The notes under the pieces: model-generated | What the model saw: only the letters and a program-made list of their open reading frames with translations | The model's database searches: none | What the model was told of the DNA's origin: nothing | In this document: one piece after another, positions 20,746-29,713 of the stretch | Layout of the letters: each line of letters opens with the position of its first letter | Position numbering within the stretch: position 1 is the stretch's first letter | Program-made: the position numbers and the translations under genes | From: CAVRUD01 sp963849635 | GTDB taxonomy: Bacteria; Chloroflexota; Chloroflexia; Thermomicrobiales; UBA6265 | Direction of reading: 5' to 3' | Assembly (NCBI GenBank): GCA_963849635.1 | Contig: CAWKIA010000040.1 | Span: 124,001-188,000, forward strand | Length of the DNA stretch: 64,000 nt

Positions 20746-21530
20746 CGCACAACTCGATACCTGACCCCGTCCAGTCCGTGCACGTAGATCGGCTCTCGGT
20801 GCAGGTCTACGCAGATCGAGGAGCGCTTGGCGCGGCGGCGGCAACTGTCGTCGCATCCGCGATGCGCGAAGCGATCGACGAGCGGGGAGCCGTCCGGATG
20901 GTCTTCGCGGCGGCGCCATCGCAGGAGGAGTTCCTGGCGGCGCTGGTCGCGACCCCGGATCTGGATTGGTCCCGGGTAACAGCCTTTCAGCTTGACGACT
21001 ACGTCGGTCCGCCTGCGGATGCGCCGCAGCGATTCAGCAATTTCTTGCGAACGCGTCTGTTCGACAAGGTCAACCCCGGCCATCTCTACCCGATCGGGGC
21101 GACCTCGACCTCGGACGAGGCGCAGGTCGAATGCGACCGCTACGCGGAGCTGCTCGGCGCCGCGCCGCTCGATATCGTTTGCCTGGGTATAGGAGAGAAC
21201 GGCCACCTGGCGTTCAACGATCCCCCGGTTGCTGATTTCCATGACCCGGCCGCCGTGAAGATCGTGGAGCTCGACGAGCCGTGCCGCCGGCAGCAGGTCA
21301 ATGACGGCTGCTTCCCGGCGATCGAGCAGGTTCCCACCCACGCGATCACCCTGACCATCCCGACGCTCTTGAGCGGGACTCGGCTCGTTGCCGTCGTCCC
21401 CGGACCGGCGAAGCGCGAAGCGATTCGGCGCACGCTGACTGGCCCGATCGAGACCGCCTGTCCCGCGTCGATCCTGCGCACTCATGCTGCCTGTACCCTC
21501 TACCTCGACCGCCAGAGTTATGGCGGTTGA
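20742..21530 (+). CDS. nagB: Glucosamine-6-phosphate deaminase
   Basis: 262 residues of the NagB/6-phosphogluconolactonase superfamily. FQLDDYVG carries the ring-opening Asp pair and CLGIGENGHLAFNDPP the active-site Glu/His signature of glucosamine-6-phosphate deaminases. The reaction would be glucosamine-6-P to fructose-6-P plus ammonia in the cytoplasm. ATG overlaps the ceramidase-like stop by ATGA; the end overlaps nagA. Next to NagA this assignment is strong. Confidence 0.9.
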   Translation: MTHNSIPDPVQSVHVDRLSVQVYADRGALGAAAATVVASAMREAIDERGAVRMVFAAAPSQEEFLAALVATPDLDWSRVTAFQLDDYVGPPADAPQRFSNFLRTRLFDKVNPGHLYPIGATSTSDEAQVECDRYAELLGAAPLDIVCLGIGENGHLAFNDPPVADFHDPAAVKIVELDEPCRRQQVNDGCFPAIEQVPTHAITLTIPTLLSGTRLVAVVPGPAKREAIRRTLTGPIETACPASILRTHAACTLYLDRQSYGG

Positions 21531-22728
21531 CCCCGGTGGGCGGCCGCTTGTGGGTCGAGACGTGTCGAGCGGCGATCCGGTCGCCGTCCACCTGGACGGC
21601 GACCGGATCGCCAGCATCGCGCCATTCCCGGTGGCCGACCTTGGGAGCTTGCCGTGGATCGGCCCCGGTCTGGTCGATCTCCAGGTCAATGGGTTCGCCG
21701 GGATCGATCTGAACGACGGCGTGGTGTCAGTTGAGGACCTCAGCCGTTTGGCGCGCGCACTCATGGCAGGAGGGGTGACGACCTTCCTGCCGACCGTGAT
21801 CACCGCGGCCCCGGCTGAGATCGAGGCACGGGTACGGGCCATCGCCAGCGCGGTCTCCGCCGAGGCCGATCTGGCGAAAGTGGTCGCCGGAATCCACCTT
21901 GAAGGACCCTTTATCTCGCCGGAGGATGGTCCGCGGGGCGCCCACCCCGCGGAGCACGTCACCCCGCCGGATTGGGCGCTATTCGAGCGCTGGCAGGCGG
22001 CCGCCGGGGGGATGATCAGGATCGTGACACTCTCGCCTGAGTGGCCGGGTGCGCCCGCATTAATTGCTCGCTGCTCTGCAGCGGGTGTCATCGCGGCGAT
22101 CGGGCATACTGCCGCCTCCCCGGAGCAGATCCGGGCGGCGGTCGAGGCCGGGGCTACCCTCTCGACCCACTTTGGCAACGGCGCTCACGCCATGCTCCCC
22201 CGTCACCCCAACTACCTCTGGGAGCAGCTTGCCGCCGACCGGCTCTGGGCATCGGTCATTGCCGACGGATTCCATCTGCCCGATGCCGTGCTGAAAACGG
22301 TCATCGCGGTCAAGGGAGATCGCGCCATCCTGGTGAGCGACGCGGTCGCCCTGGCCGGGATGCCGGCCGGCGAGTACGAGACCGCGATCGGCTCACGGGT
22401 TGTGTTGACACAGGACGGCAGGCTCCACCTCGCCGCCGATCCTCGGCTGCTGGCCGGATCGGCCAGGCCGCTGGTCGCCGGGATCGCCCACCTCGTCCGT
22501 GCCGGTCTGACCGACCTTGGTCAAGCATGGTCGATGGCGTCGACTCGGCCAGCGGCACTTCTCGGCCACCCCGCCGTGGCCGGACTAACTCCGGGTGCTC
22601 CCGCCGACCTCGTCCTGTTCCGCCATGATGACCGAAATGGGCGTTCGATCTCGATCGAACAGGTCATCAAGTCCGGGCGGAACGTGATCGGCAATGCAAT
22701 ACCCGCATCACTGGGAGGTGCGTCATGA
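21520..22728 (+). CDS. nagA: N-acetylglucosamine-6-phosphate deacetylase
   Basis: Amidohydrolase-superfamily TIM barrel, 402 residues from ATG 21520 (an earlier ATG at 21484 would give deeper overlap with nagB). WIGPGLVDLQVNGFAGIDLN lacks the HxH metal site and matches the Q-x-N-G form of E. coli-type NagA; HLEGPFISPEDGPRGAHP has the metal-binding Glu; HTAASPEQIRAAVEAGA and THFGNGAHAM follow; ILVSDAVALAGMP contains the catalytic Asp. It removes acetyl from GlcNAc-6-P to feed NagB. Stop overlaps the next start (ATGA). Confidence 0.9.
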   Translation: MAVDPGGRPLVGRDVSSGDPVAVHLDGDRIASIAPFPVADLGSLPWIGPGLVDLQVNGFAGIDLNDGVVSVEDLSRLARALMAGGVTTFLPTVITAAPAEIEARVRAIASAVSAEADLAKVVAGIHLEGPFISPEDGPRGAHPAEHVTPPDWALFERWQAAAGGMIRIVTLSPEWPGAPALIARCSAAGVIAAIGHTAASPEQIRAAVEAGATLSTHFGNGAHAMLPRHPNYLWEQLAADRLWASVIADGFHLPDAVLKTVIAVKGDRAILVSDAVALAGMPAGEYETAIGSRVVLTQDGRLHLAADPRLLAGSARPLVAGIAHLVRAGLTDLGQAWSMASTRPAALLGHPAVAGLTPGAPADLVLFRHDDRNGRSISIEQVIKSGRNVIGNAIPASLGGAS

Positions 22729-23756
22729 ACGGCGTCGAGGACACCAGAAGGGCGCTTCGCTTTGGGCTGGCCGGCCTGCGGCACCCACATCTCACCTACC
22801 TTCTCGATGAGATCGCGCGGCGACCGGGCACGGTCGAGATCGTTGCAATTGCCGAGGATGACCCAGGGCTGCGCCTGGAGTACGGCCAGCGACTCGGCGG
22901 GACGACCTACGCCGACTACCAGGAGATGCTCTCCCGGGAGACGCTCGATGCGGTCGGCGTGGTCTCGGTCAATGGCGTCAGGGGCAGTGTCGTCGTGGAT
23001 TGCCTCGACGCTGGCGTCCATGTGGTGGCTGACAAGCCGCTTTGTACCACGCTCGCGGATCTGGATCTCGTTGAGGCGGCTTGGCGGCGCAGCGGTCGCT
23101 TGCTTTCTCTGCTGCTCGACAAGCGCTTTTACGCGCCGACGCTGGCGGTGCGCGACCTCATCGCCGCCGGTGAGTTGGGTGATCTCGCCCTCGCCTGGGC
23201 GTCGGGCCCGCACCGGCTCCGCCGGGCGACTCGCCCAGACTGGATGTTCAGCCACGCATCCTATGGGGGCATCCTCAACGACCTCTGCATTCACGACATC
23301 GACCTGCTGCTCTGGCTGACTGGCGCCCAGTCAGGTTCCGTCCAGGGACTCGCCGGCAACCGGGCCTACCCGGATCTGCCCGAGTTCCAGGACCACGGGC
23401 AGGTCCTCCTCCGGACCAGCTCCGGCCTGCTCGCGACGATCGAGGCGCACTGGTTCAGCCCAGAGGCCGCGCCGTACCACGGCGACTACCGGATGGTGCT
23501 CACGGGCACGGAGGGCACCGCCGAGTTGCGCTGGGCCCACAATGAGTTGCTCCTTGCGACCAACCGGCGTCCACCGCACCTGGTACCCCTGCCGCAGCCC
23601 GGTTCGGTCGCCGGCGATTTCCTGGACGCGCTCCTGACTGGAGCAGAGCCGGCTGTCCGCACGGAGGAGATCCTCACCGCAACCCGAGTGGCGCTGCTCG
23701 CCCAGACCACCGCCAACAGCGGCGAATGGCAATCGTGGAGCGCGATGCCGTCGTGA
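22725..23756 (+). CDS. Gfo/Idh/MocA-family oxidoreductase
   Basis: 343 residues. N-terminal Rossmann NAD(P) domain (FGLAGLRHPHLTYLLDEIA, with a glycine-poor variant of GxGxxG), then the family signature VHVVADKPLCTTLADLDL with the cofactor-contacting Lys, and a catalytic-region His/Asp in GGILNDLCIHDIDLLLWLTG. The C-terminal alpha/beta domain is complete. Translationally coupled to nagA and last in the operon; it probably oxidises a hydroxyl of the imported sugar or cyclitol derivative. Exact substrate unknown. Confidence 0.88.
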   Translation: MNGVEDTRRALRFGLAGLRHPHLTYLLDEIARRPGTVEIVAIAEDDPGLRLEYGQRLGGTTYADYQEMLSRETLDAVGVVSVNGVRGSVVVDCLDAGVHVVADKPLCTTLADLDLVEAAWRRSGRLLSLLLDKRFYAPTLAVRDLIAAGELGDLALAWASGPHRLRRATRPDWMFSHASYGGILNDLCIHDIDLLLWLTGAQSGSVQGLAGNRAYPDLPEFQDHGQVLLRTSSGLLATIEAHWFSPEAAPYHGDYRMVLTGTEGTAELRWAHNELLLATNRRPPHLVPLPQPGSVAGDFLDALLTGAEPAVRTEEILTATRVALLAQTTANSGEWQSWSAMPS

Positions 23757-23775
23757 TTCACGAGTATCCGGGCTG

Positions 23776-24612
23776 TCAGACCCCGCTGAACGCGCTGAAT
23801 CCGCCGTCGATCGGGAGGACGATGCCGTTGATGAAGCTGGCGCTTGGGCCGCAGAGCCAGACGACAGCGCCGGCGACTTCGTCCGGTACGCCGAATCGCC
23901 CCGCCGGCGTGTGAGCGATGATCTGGCGACCGCGCTCCGTCGGTGCGCCCGTTTCGTCGATCAGCAGCGCGCGATTCTGCTCGCCGATGAAAAAGCCGGG
24001 CGCGATCGCGTTGACCCTGAGCCCTTCCCCAAATGACCGTGCCAGCTCTGTCGCCATCCAGCGCGTGAAGTTCTCAATCGCGGACTTTGCGGCCGAGTAT
24101 CCAGCTACCCGGGAGATGGCCCGGGCCGCAGCCATGGATGAGATGTTGACGATGGAGCCCCGTCCGGCCTCTGCCATCACCGCGCCGAACACCTGGCTCG
24201 GGAGCACGCTGCCGAGGAGGTTCAATTCGACGACTTCGCGAAACGCCTCCAAGGGCAGATCGAAGATCGATCCACCAGGGGGCACTGTCGCCCCGGAGAC
24301 GTTTCCGCCGGCGGCGTTGATGAGGATATCAACGCGGTCCCAGCGCTCCACGAGTGAGTCACGCGCGCGCTCCAGTTGCGCGCGATTCAGCACGTCCGCG
24401 GCGATCCCGACGGCATCGTCGCCGCCCGCCACACTCGCGGCCGCGGCCCGTTCGGCCCGGTCCTGGTCCCGCCCCAGGATCGCTACTCGGGCTCCGGCCC
24501 TGGCCAGACCACGCGCGATCGCGCCGCCAAGAACCCCGGCGCCACCGGTGACGACCGCCACCTGCCCGTCCAGGGCGAACTGCTCGTGCAACCACCCGTC
24601 CGGCACCTGCAT
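23776..24612 (-). CDS. SDR oxidoreductase (D-mannonate/fructuronate-type)
   Basis: 278 residues, classical short-chain dehydrogenase: VVTGGAGVLGGAIARGLARA (TGxxxGxG), NAAGGN, the catalytic SIVNISSMAA Ser and YSAAK Tyr/Lys, and C-terminal NGIVLPIDGGFSAFSGV. The long insert around SGATVPPGGSIFDLPLEAFR and the overall layout resemble SDR-type D-mannonate oxidoreductases. Convergent with the amino-sugar operon with 19 bases between stops. Start at ATG 24612. Confidence 0.83.
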   Translation of the reverse strand: MQVPDGWLHEQFALDGQVAVVTGGAGVLGGAIARGLARAGARVAILGRDQDRAERAAAASVAGGDDAVGIAADVLNRAQLERARDSLVERWDRVDILINAAGGNVSGATVPPGGSIFDLPLEAFREVVELNLLGSVLPSQVFGAVMAEAGRGSIVNISSMAAARAISRVAGYSAAKSAIENFTRWMATELARSFGEGLRVNAIAPGFFIGEQNRALLIDETGAPTERGRQIIAHTPAGRFGVPDEVAGAVVWLCGPSASFINGIVLPIDGGFSAFSGV

Positions 24613-25270
24613 ATCCCTTCTACGTCAGTTCACGATTCACACAGGCACATGCCCGGGCATCGTCGCAATCCGTTTTGCCTCCACCGCTGCCACGAAGACG
24701 GTCGAGATGGTGGAGATCGGAGACCTGCCGTTGACAGACTTGCAACTGTTGCGGCCAATGGCGATGGTACATGCTGTTTAGGAGTCGCTTGTCAGGGGAG
24801 GGTTGCATATTAGCCTGCTGGTTGTTTTCGACCAGGAGCAGGCCACCGGGTCTCGCCTGTAAGGGGATCCGGATGCACAAGGGACGTCTGAGGTCCCTCG
24901 CCGTCCCATCCAGATTCGGCTCAGTCAGGCTGCTCATGATCGGCACTCGCAACCGCCGAGCTATCGGTCTAAAATCGACAGCTTACAGTGGAGGTCCCGT
25001 CGCGGCAATCACCGCCGCACAGCGGCAAGAAGCAGGGTGCTATGACCCTCATCTGGCCATACCCTGGGGAGCTGAAGTGCCGTGCGCTTCCCCATGACGC
25101 GACCAGCAGGTGGCTGGGAGTGTCGCGGTCATGAGCACGGCCCGGCGAACAAGCGAAGATGCCAAGCGGGCTTCCGCCTCGTTTTCACCGCTGACGCTCA
25201 GCCGGATGGCGTCACTCTTCGTGCCGGTGTAGAGCCCTTGCTGCTCAGAGAGGAAAGCCAGGTAGTCGCG
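24613..25270. other. Intergenic region between two SDR genes
   Basis: About 660 bases, less GC-rich than the flanks from 24720 to 24860. It holds a TTGACA at about 24733, without a matching -10 at proper spacing, and a GCAAC-t-GTTGC palindrome nearby. On the minus strand 25090-25260 reads YLAFLSEQQGLYTGTKSDAI and a further 30 plausible residues without a start, possibly a decayed gene end. No intact gene seen. Confidence 0.45.
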
Positions 25271-26062
25271 CTAATCGCGCAGGCCGGAGATACCCCCGTC
25301 GACCGGGATGTTGGCGCCGGTGATGTACGAGGACTCATCGCTGGCCAGGAAGAGCATGGCGTAGGCGATCTCGCGTGGTTCGGCCTGGCGGCCGAGAAGC
25401 GTGTGCGGGGCGCCGGCGGCGCGCATCGCCGCTTCGGCCTCCTCTGGGGTCTCGCCAGTCCGCTTGACGCGGTTGCGGATGTGGAACTGTGTCAGGGTCG
25501 GGCCGGGTGAGACGGCGTTGACCCGGATGCCCTCCGCCGCATGGTCGCAGGCCATCGAGCGGGTGAGCGCCAGGACGGCGTTCTTGGTGGCGTCGTACTG
25601 GCCCATGCCTTTGCGGCCAACGGTCGCGTTCGCCGACGAGATGGTGATGACGCTGCCGGCGCCGTGCTTGACCATCTCCGGGATGGCGAACTTGCAGCCA
25701 TACGCAACGGCGAGCAGATTGACGGCGACGACGAAATCCCACGACTCGACCGTCGCCTCGGTCACCGGGCCATGGACGCGCACCGCGGCGATGTTCGCCA
25801 GGACATCGAGCCTGCCAAATCGCTCGATCGTTTCACGGACCGTGCGCTCTGCCTCGGGCTCCTTGGTCAGGTCGGCGGCGATTGCCCCGATGCGGTCGCC
25901 ACTCGGGTCGATTCCGTCGGCGGCTGCCTTGGCGGCATTGCCATCGACGTCGACGATCATGACTTTTGCGCCCTCCTCCCAGTAGAGCCGCGCGGTCGCT
26001 TCGCCGATTCCACCGCCGCCACCTGTAACCAAAGCAACCTTGCCCGCCAACCGCTCGCCCAT
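25271..26062 (-). CDS. SDR-family oxidoreductase
   Basis: 263 residues from ATG 26062, with GGGAGGACGACG directly upstream. TGGGGGIGEATARLYWEEGA is the cofactor-binding TGxxxGxG segment, ANIAAVRVHGP the NNAG equivalent (changed to ANIA), VITISSANA the catalytic Ser and YDATKNAV the YxxxK pair; C-terminal GANIPVDGGISGLRD is typical. NAD(P)-dependent alcohol/ketone interconversion, probably of a sugar or sugar acid given the context. Divergent from the following Gfo/Idh/MocA gene. Confidence 0.87.
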   Translation of the reverse strand: MGERLAGKVALVTGGGGGIGEATARLYWEEGAKVMIVDVDGNAAKAAADGIDPSGDRIGAIAADLTKEPEAERTVRETIERFGRLDVLANIAAVRVHGPVTEATVESWDFVVAVNLLAVAYGCKFAIPEMVKHGAGSVITISSANATVGRKGMGQYDATKNAVLALTRSMACDHAAEGIRVNAVSPGPTLTQFHIRNRVKRTGETPEEAEAAMRAAGAPHTLLGRQAEPREIAYAMLFLASDESSYITGANIPVDGGISGLRD

Positions 26063-26299
26063 CGTCGTCCTCCCCGCCCAATCAGCCGCGTGTCCTCGCC
26101 CCGGCCAGCACGACTTTGCCGGCACATTCGAGGATCAGCCGTAGGGCCGGCTTGTACAATCTGCCCCGCGATCGGTCAAGACTCGTGCAAATCGATCTGT
26201 GATCCTACCCGCTTCTCCCGACGGGGGTTGTCAGGGGCGGGTGTGCCCGAACATTCTGCGAACGGGTGGTGTGCGGCTGGCGACGGGGAGGCGGGAGCG

Positions 26300-27313
26300 A
26301 TGCGGCGAGCGTTATTGGTCGGAGCTGGGAATATGGGGCGCAACTGGGCGCGGACCCTGCAGGCGTCCGAGCAGGCGCGGTTGGCGGGCTGGGTCGACCT
26401 GCGCGGCGATGTGCTTGCCCAGGCGGCCGCCGACCTCGACCTGCATGATGTCACGCTCGACACCGACCTCGGGCGCGCGCTCGCCACGGTCCGGCCGGAT
26501 TTCGTGGTGGACGTTACCGTTCCGGCGGCGCACCACGACGTTACGCTTCAGGCGCTCGCGGCCGGGGTGCCGATCCTGGGCGAGAAGCCCATGGCCGATA
26601 GCATCGAGCACGCCCGGGCGATGGTGGCGGCGGCGGACCAGGCGGGCGTGCTCTACATGGTCAGCCAGAACCGGCGCTACAACTCGTCCCTCGCCGCGTT
26701 GGGTCGCCTGATCGCGGAGCAGACGGGCCCGATCGGGATCCTCAACTCCGACTTCTCGATGGGCGCGCGCGAGCGGGGCCACCGGCTGGAGATCGCCAGC
26801 CCCCTGCTGCTCGACATGGCGATCCACGCGTTCGACACGGCCCGGTACCTGGCCGGGGCCGACCCGGTCTCGGTCTACTGCGAGGAGTTCAACCCGCCGT
26901 GGAGCTGGTACCGCGGTAACGCCTGCGCGATGGCGATGTTCGAGATGACCGGCGGGGTGCGCTACACCTACCGCGGGAGTTGGTGCAGCGAGGGGCATCA
27001 CACCGATTGGGACTGCGAGTGGCGCGCGGTGGGGCCGAACGGAAGCGCCGTCTGGAAGGGCGGGGACAACGTGCCGGTCGCCGACATCGTAGTGGCCCGT
27101 GGCGGATTCCTGCCTGAGACCGAGTTGCGCCCGGGCGAGGTCATCCCGGCTCCGGCGGGGATCGCCGGGTCACTAGCGGACTTCCTACGCGCGTTGGATA
27201 CGGGTGCGACGCCGATGGGCGAGTGCCACGACAACATCAAGAGCCTGGCGATGGTGTTTGGTGCGATCGAGTCGGCGGCCACCGGGCGGAGGGTGTCGTG
27301 CCGCCTATGGTGA
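26300..27313 (+). CDS. Gfo/Idh/MocA-family oxidoreductase
   Basis: 337 residues. ALLVGAGNMGRNWARTLQ gives the GxGxxG NAD(P) loop, GVPILGEKPMADSIEHARAM the EKP signature with the key Lys, and LLLDMAIHAFDTARYLAG the catalytic-region D..H segment. GGGAGGCGGGAGCG lies before ATG 26300. It is divergent from the SDR with 237 bases of shared control region and forms with it a small sugar- or inositol-oxidation locus. Confidence 0.88.
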   Translation: MRRALLVGAGNMGRNWARTLQASEQARLAGWVDLRGDVLAQAAADLDLHDVTLDTDLGRALATVRPDFVVDVTVPAAHHDVTLQALAAGVPILGEKPMADSIEHARAMVAAADQAGVLYMVSQNRRYNSSLAALGRLIAEQTGPIGILNSDFSMGARERGHRLEIASPLLLDMAIHAFDTARYLAGADPVSVYCEEFNPPWSWYRGNACAMAMFEMTGGVRYTYRGSWCSEGHHTDWDCEWRAVGPNGSAVWKGGDNVPVADIVVARGGFLPETELRPGEVIPAPAGIAGSLADFLRALDTGATPMGECHDNIKSLAMVFGAIESAATGRRVSCRLW

Positions 27314-27319
27314 GGAAGG

Positions 27320-27874
27320 CTAACGAGTGCCCGGGGAGAGGCAGCGCTCGATTGAGCCGATCGTCGATGGAGCGAGGGGAGAAGACCCGCTCAGGATACG
27401 GTCCGATTGGTCTCCGTTCAGGGATAGAGGTGAACAGGCCGCCCCTGTCGGCAGGATGTACCGGCGAAACGGATCCTCGTTGCCGATGTCCTGACCCTGG
27501 GCCGGTCGGCACGCCGGACGGTGCCGCCGGGAGGAACGGCCAGAGGACCCGCTGAGAGGCGGGGCAGTCGGCCACGCGACGCGAATGGCGCTGACGGGCA
27601 ATTGGGTTTTCGCGCGAGCGACCCTAGGGAGCCCACTATGAAGGCATGACGCGCAAAACCGTCGTCGCGATGCGTGGACGGAGGGTCGGCCGTGGAATGA
27701 CTCCCACGGCCGTTCCTTATCGACGACACGGCCAACCAGAAGCTGCCGCCCGATCTTGGTTTGCTCATCGAGCGTCGCCACCTTCTTCATGAAGTCGCCG
27801 GGACAGGGCGTCTCGTCAACGCCCGTGCCCAGCGCCTCCATCCGTTTGATCTCCTGCACGATTGCGATGGTCAT
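27320..27874 (-). CDS. Possible small protein (only N-terminal part convincing)
   Basis: From ATG 27874 the first 60 residues (TIAIVQEIKRMEALGTGVDE, then PGDFMKKVATLDEQTKIGR) have normal composition and GC-rich third positions. After about 27690 the translation becomes Arg/Pro/Ser-rich and looks non-coding, though the frame stays open to 27320. The gene may be truncated or frameshifted. No family recognised. The rest of 27314-28000 shows no gene. Confidence 0.25.
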   Translation of the reverse strand: MTIAIVQEIKRMEALGTGVDETPCPGDFMKKVATLDEQTKIGRQLLVGRVVDKERPWESFHGRPSVHASRRRFCASCLHSGLPRVARAKTQLPVSAIRVAWPTAPPLSGSSGRSSRRHRPACRPAQGQDIGNEDPFRRYILPTGAACSPLSLNGDQSDRILSGSSPLAPSTIGSIERCLSPGTR

Positions 27875-28000
27875 ACTTTCCGTCACGTCGTCGCCTCGTT
27901 ACCATGATGGGATGAGACGGATGGTGCGCCGGTTCGGGCCGTGGCCGTCGGACGAGTCCGTCAACGTTCTCCCCTACTCGCGTGGCAATGGAGGAGCGCA

Positions 28001-29605
28001 GTGGACATGCTGGAACGGACGAATTCGCACACGGACGTCGCCCGGCAGTTTCACCGGGCGACGAAGTACGTTTCCGTGCCTGATGCGGCGGGCGAAGAGA
28101 CCTTCATGATGGGCTCACCGCCGGACGTCGAGAACGCGATCTGGGAAGAAGACTGGTCCGTCGAGCCGTTCCCCTTCAAGGTCTACGAGACGCTCGATCC
28201 GATGCCGCTGCCGCGGGATTTCCCGGCGACCGCCATGCCCGCGCTGGACGCCATCGCCCGGAGCGGCGACGAGCCGGCCGGGGAGCGCGTGCCCGATCTC
28301 GCGGCGCTCGCCCGCATCGGCCTGCTCTCCAACGGCATCCTCAAGCGCGGTTCCCACCGGCCGGGTGGCCAGGTCATCGAGTACCGCGCCGCCGGGGGCA
28401 CCGGCGCCCGCTACCACCTGGAGCTGTACTTCGCGTGCGGCGACCTGCCGGACCTCGCCGCCGGTCTCTATCACTACTCCGCCCAAGACCATTCGCTGCG
28501 GCAAATCCGGAGCGGTGACGTCCGCTCGATCCTGGTCGCGGCCGCTGGACGCGAGCCCGGGCTCGCCACGGCTCCCGTCGTGCTGGCGATGACCAGCACT
28601 TTCTGGCGCAACGCCTGGCGGTACAAAGGCCGTGCCTACCGCCACGCCTTGTGGGACGCCGGCACGTGCTTCGCCAACGTGCTCGCGCTCGCCGCTTCGG
28701 CCGAGTTGCCCACCCGGCTCGTTCTCGGCTTTGCCGACGGTCCCGTCAACGACCTGCTCGGGATCGACGGCCACCGCGAAGCGACCCTCGCGCTGTGTGC
28801 CATCGGTCGGACCGGGAACGAAGCGCCGCCCGCGCCAGCCATCCCCCCGCTCGACCTTCCGACCAAAGCGATCTCCTCGTACGAGGTCGACTTTCCGGTG
28901 ATCGGCTTGATGCACGCGGCGTCCACGCTTGCGTCGGGGGACGAGGCTGCGGCATGGCGGGGCGACCCACTTCGCCGCGAGACGCCCGAACCAATTGGCG
29001 ACTTGATCCCACTTCGGCCGATCCCAGACGCGGACATCCCGGCTATGTCGGTCGAGGACATCATCCGGGGCCGCCGCTCGACCCGTAACTACGACACGGA
29101 GACCCCGATCGGTTTCGACACGTTCTCGACCCTGCTCGATCGGTCGATGCGCGGAGTTGCCGCCGATTGCCTCGCGCAGGGTGCGCTGCCGCTGCATGAC
29201 CAGTACCTCATCGTCAACAGCGTCGACGGCCTGACGCCCGGCGTCTACCGGGTGCATCCGAGCCGGGGGGCGATCGAGTTGGTCAGGGCGGGAACGTTCC
29301 GGAGCCAGGCTCAGCGGCTGGCCGTCGGGCAGGAGGCCCCGGGCGACGCCCACGTGAACAGCTATTACCTGACCGAACTCGATCCCGTCTTGGAGCGCTA
29401 CGGCAATCGCGGCTACCGGGTAGCGCAACTGGAAGCCGCGCTCTCCGGCAGCCGGCTCCACCTTGGAACCCATGCGCTCGGCCTGGGTGCGGTTGGATCG
29501 ACCTCGCTGGATGACGAGGTTGTCGAGTTCTTCACGCCGGGTGCCGCCCGAGCGAGCTACATGTTCGTCGTCGTCTTCGGGAAACGCCGGCGCCGGTCCG
29601 GGTAG
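28001..29605 (+). CDS. SagB/ThcOx-family oxidoreductase (tandem nitroreductase fold)
   Basis: 534 residues. GTG 28001 is preferred since GGAGGAG lies 6 bases upstream; ATG 28007 is the alternative. The N-terminal half (YHLELYFACGDLPDLAAGLYHYSAQDHSL ... region) and the C-terminal half (VEDIIRGRRSTRNYDTETP, the FMN phosphate-binding start of nitroreductases, to GAVGSTSLDDEVVEFF) are two related flavin-fold modules. SagB proteins oxidise azolines to azoles in RiPP maturation, but no cyclodehydratase or precursor peptide is adjacent; many Chloroflexota have orphan forms. The opening residues HTDVARQFHRATKY are typical of the family. Confidence 0.85.
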   Translation: MDMLERTNSHTDVARQFHRATKYVSVPDAAGEETFMMGSPPDVENAIWEEDWSVEPFPFKVYETLDPMPLPRDFPATAMPALDAIARSGDEPAGERVPDLAALARIGLLSNGILKRGSHRPGGQVIEYRAAGGTGARYHLELYFACGDLPDLAAGLYHYSAQDHSLRQIRSGDVRSILVAAAGREPGLATAPVVLAMTSTFWRNAWRYKGRAYRHALWDAGTCFANVLALAASAELPTRLVLGFADGPVNDLLGIDGHREATLALCAIGRTGNEAPPAPAIPPLDLPTKAISSYEVDFPVIGLMHAASTLASGDEAAAWRGDPLRRETPEPIGDLIPLRPIPDADIPAMSVEDIIRGRRSTRNYDTETPIGFDTFSTLLDRSMRGVAADCLAQGALPLHDQYLIVNSVDGLTPGVYRVHPSRGAIELVRAGTFRSQAQRLAVGQEAPGDAHVNSYYLTELDPVLERYGNRGYRVAQLEAALSGSRLHLGTHALGLGAVGSTSLDDEVVEFFTPGAARASYMFVVVFGKRRRRSG

Positions 29606-29681
29606 CCCGCCTGCCAAGAACGGGTCGACGCCACCCGGCGAACGGACCGGATGGGGATCGGGTTCGACCACCGCGCGGCTA

Positions 29682-29713
29682 CGGTGAGGGGCTCGTCATC
29701 GAGCCCCTCACCG
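29682..29713. terminator. 14-bp perfect hairpin downstream of the SagB-type gene
   Basis: Arms CGGTGAGGGGCTCG (29682-29695) and its exact complement (29700-29713) around a TCAT loop, 76 bases past the stop at 29605. Very stable; no T-tract follows, so Rho-independent action is likely but not shown. Confidence 0.55.

Noticed and set aside
24733..24775. TTGACA as a -35 promoter box
   Set aside because: No acceptable -10 hexamer at 16-18 bases; it also would point away from both flanking genes' starts.
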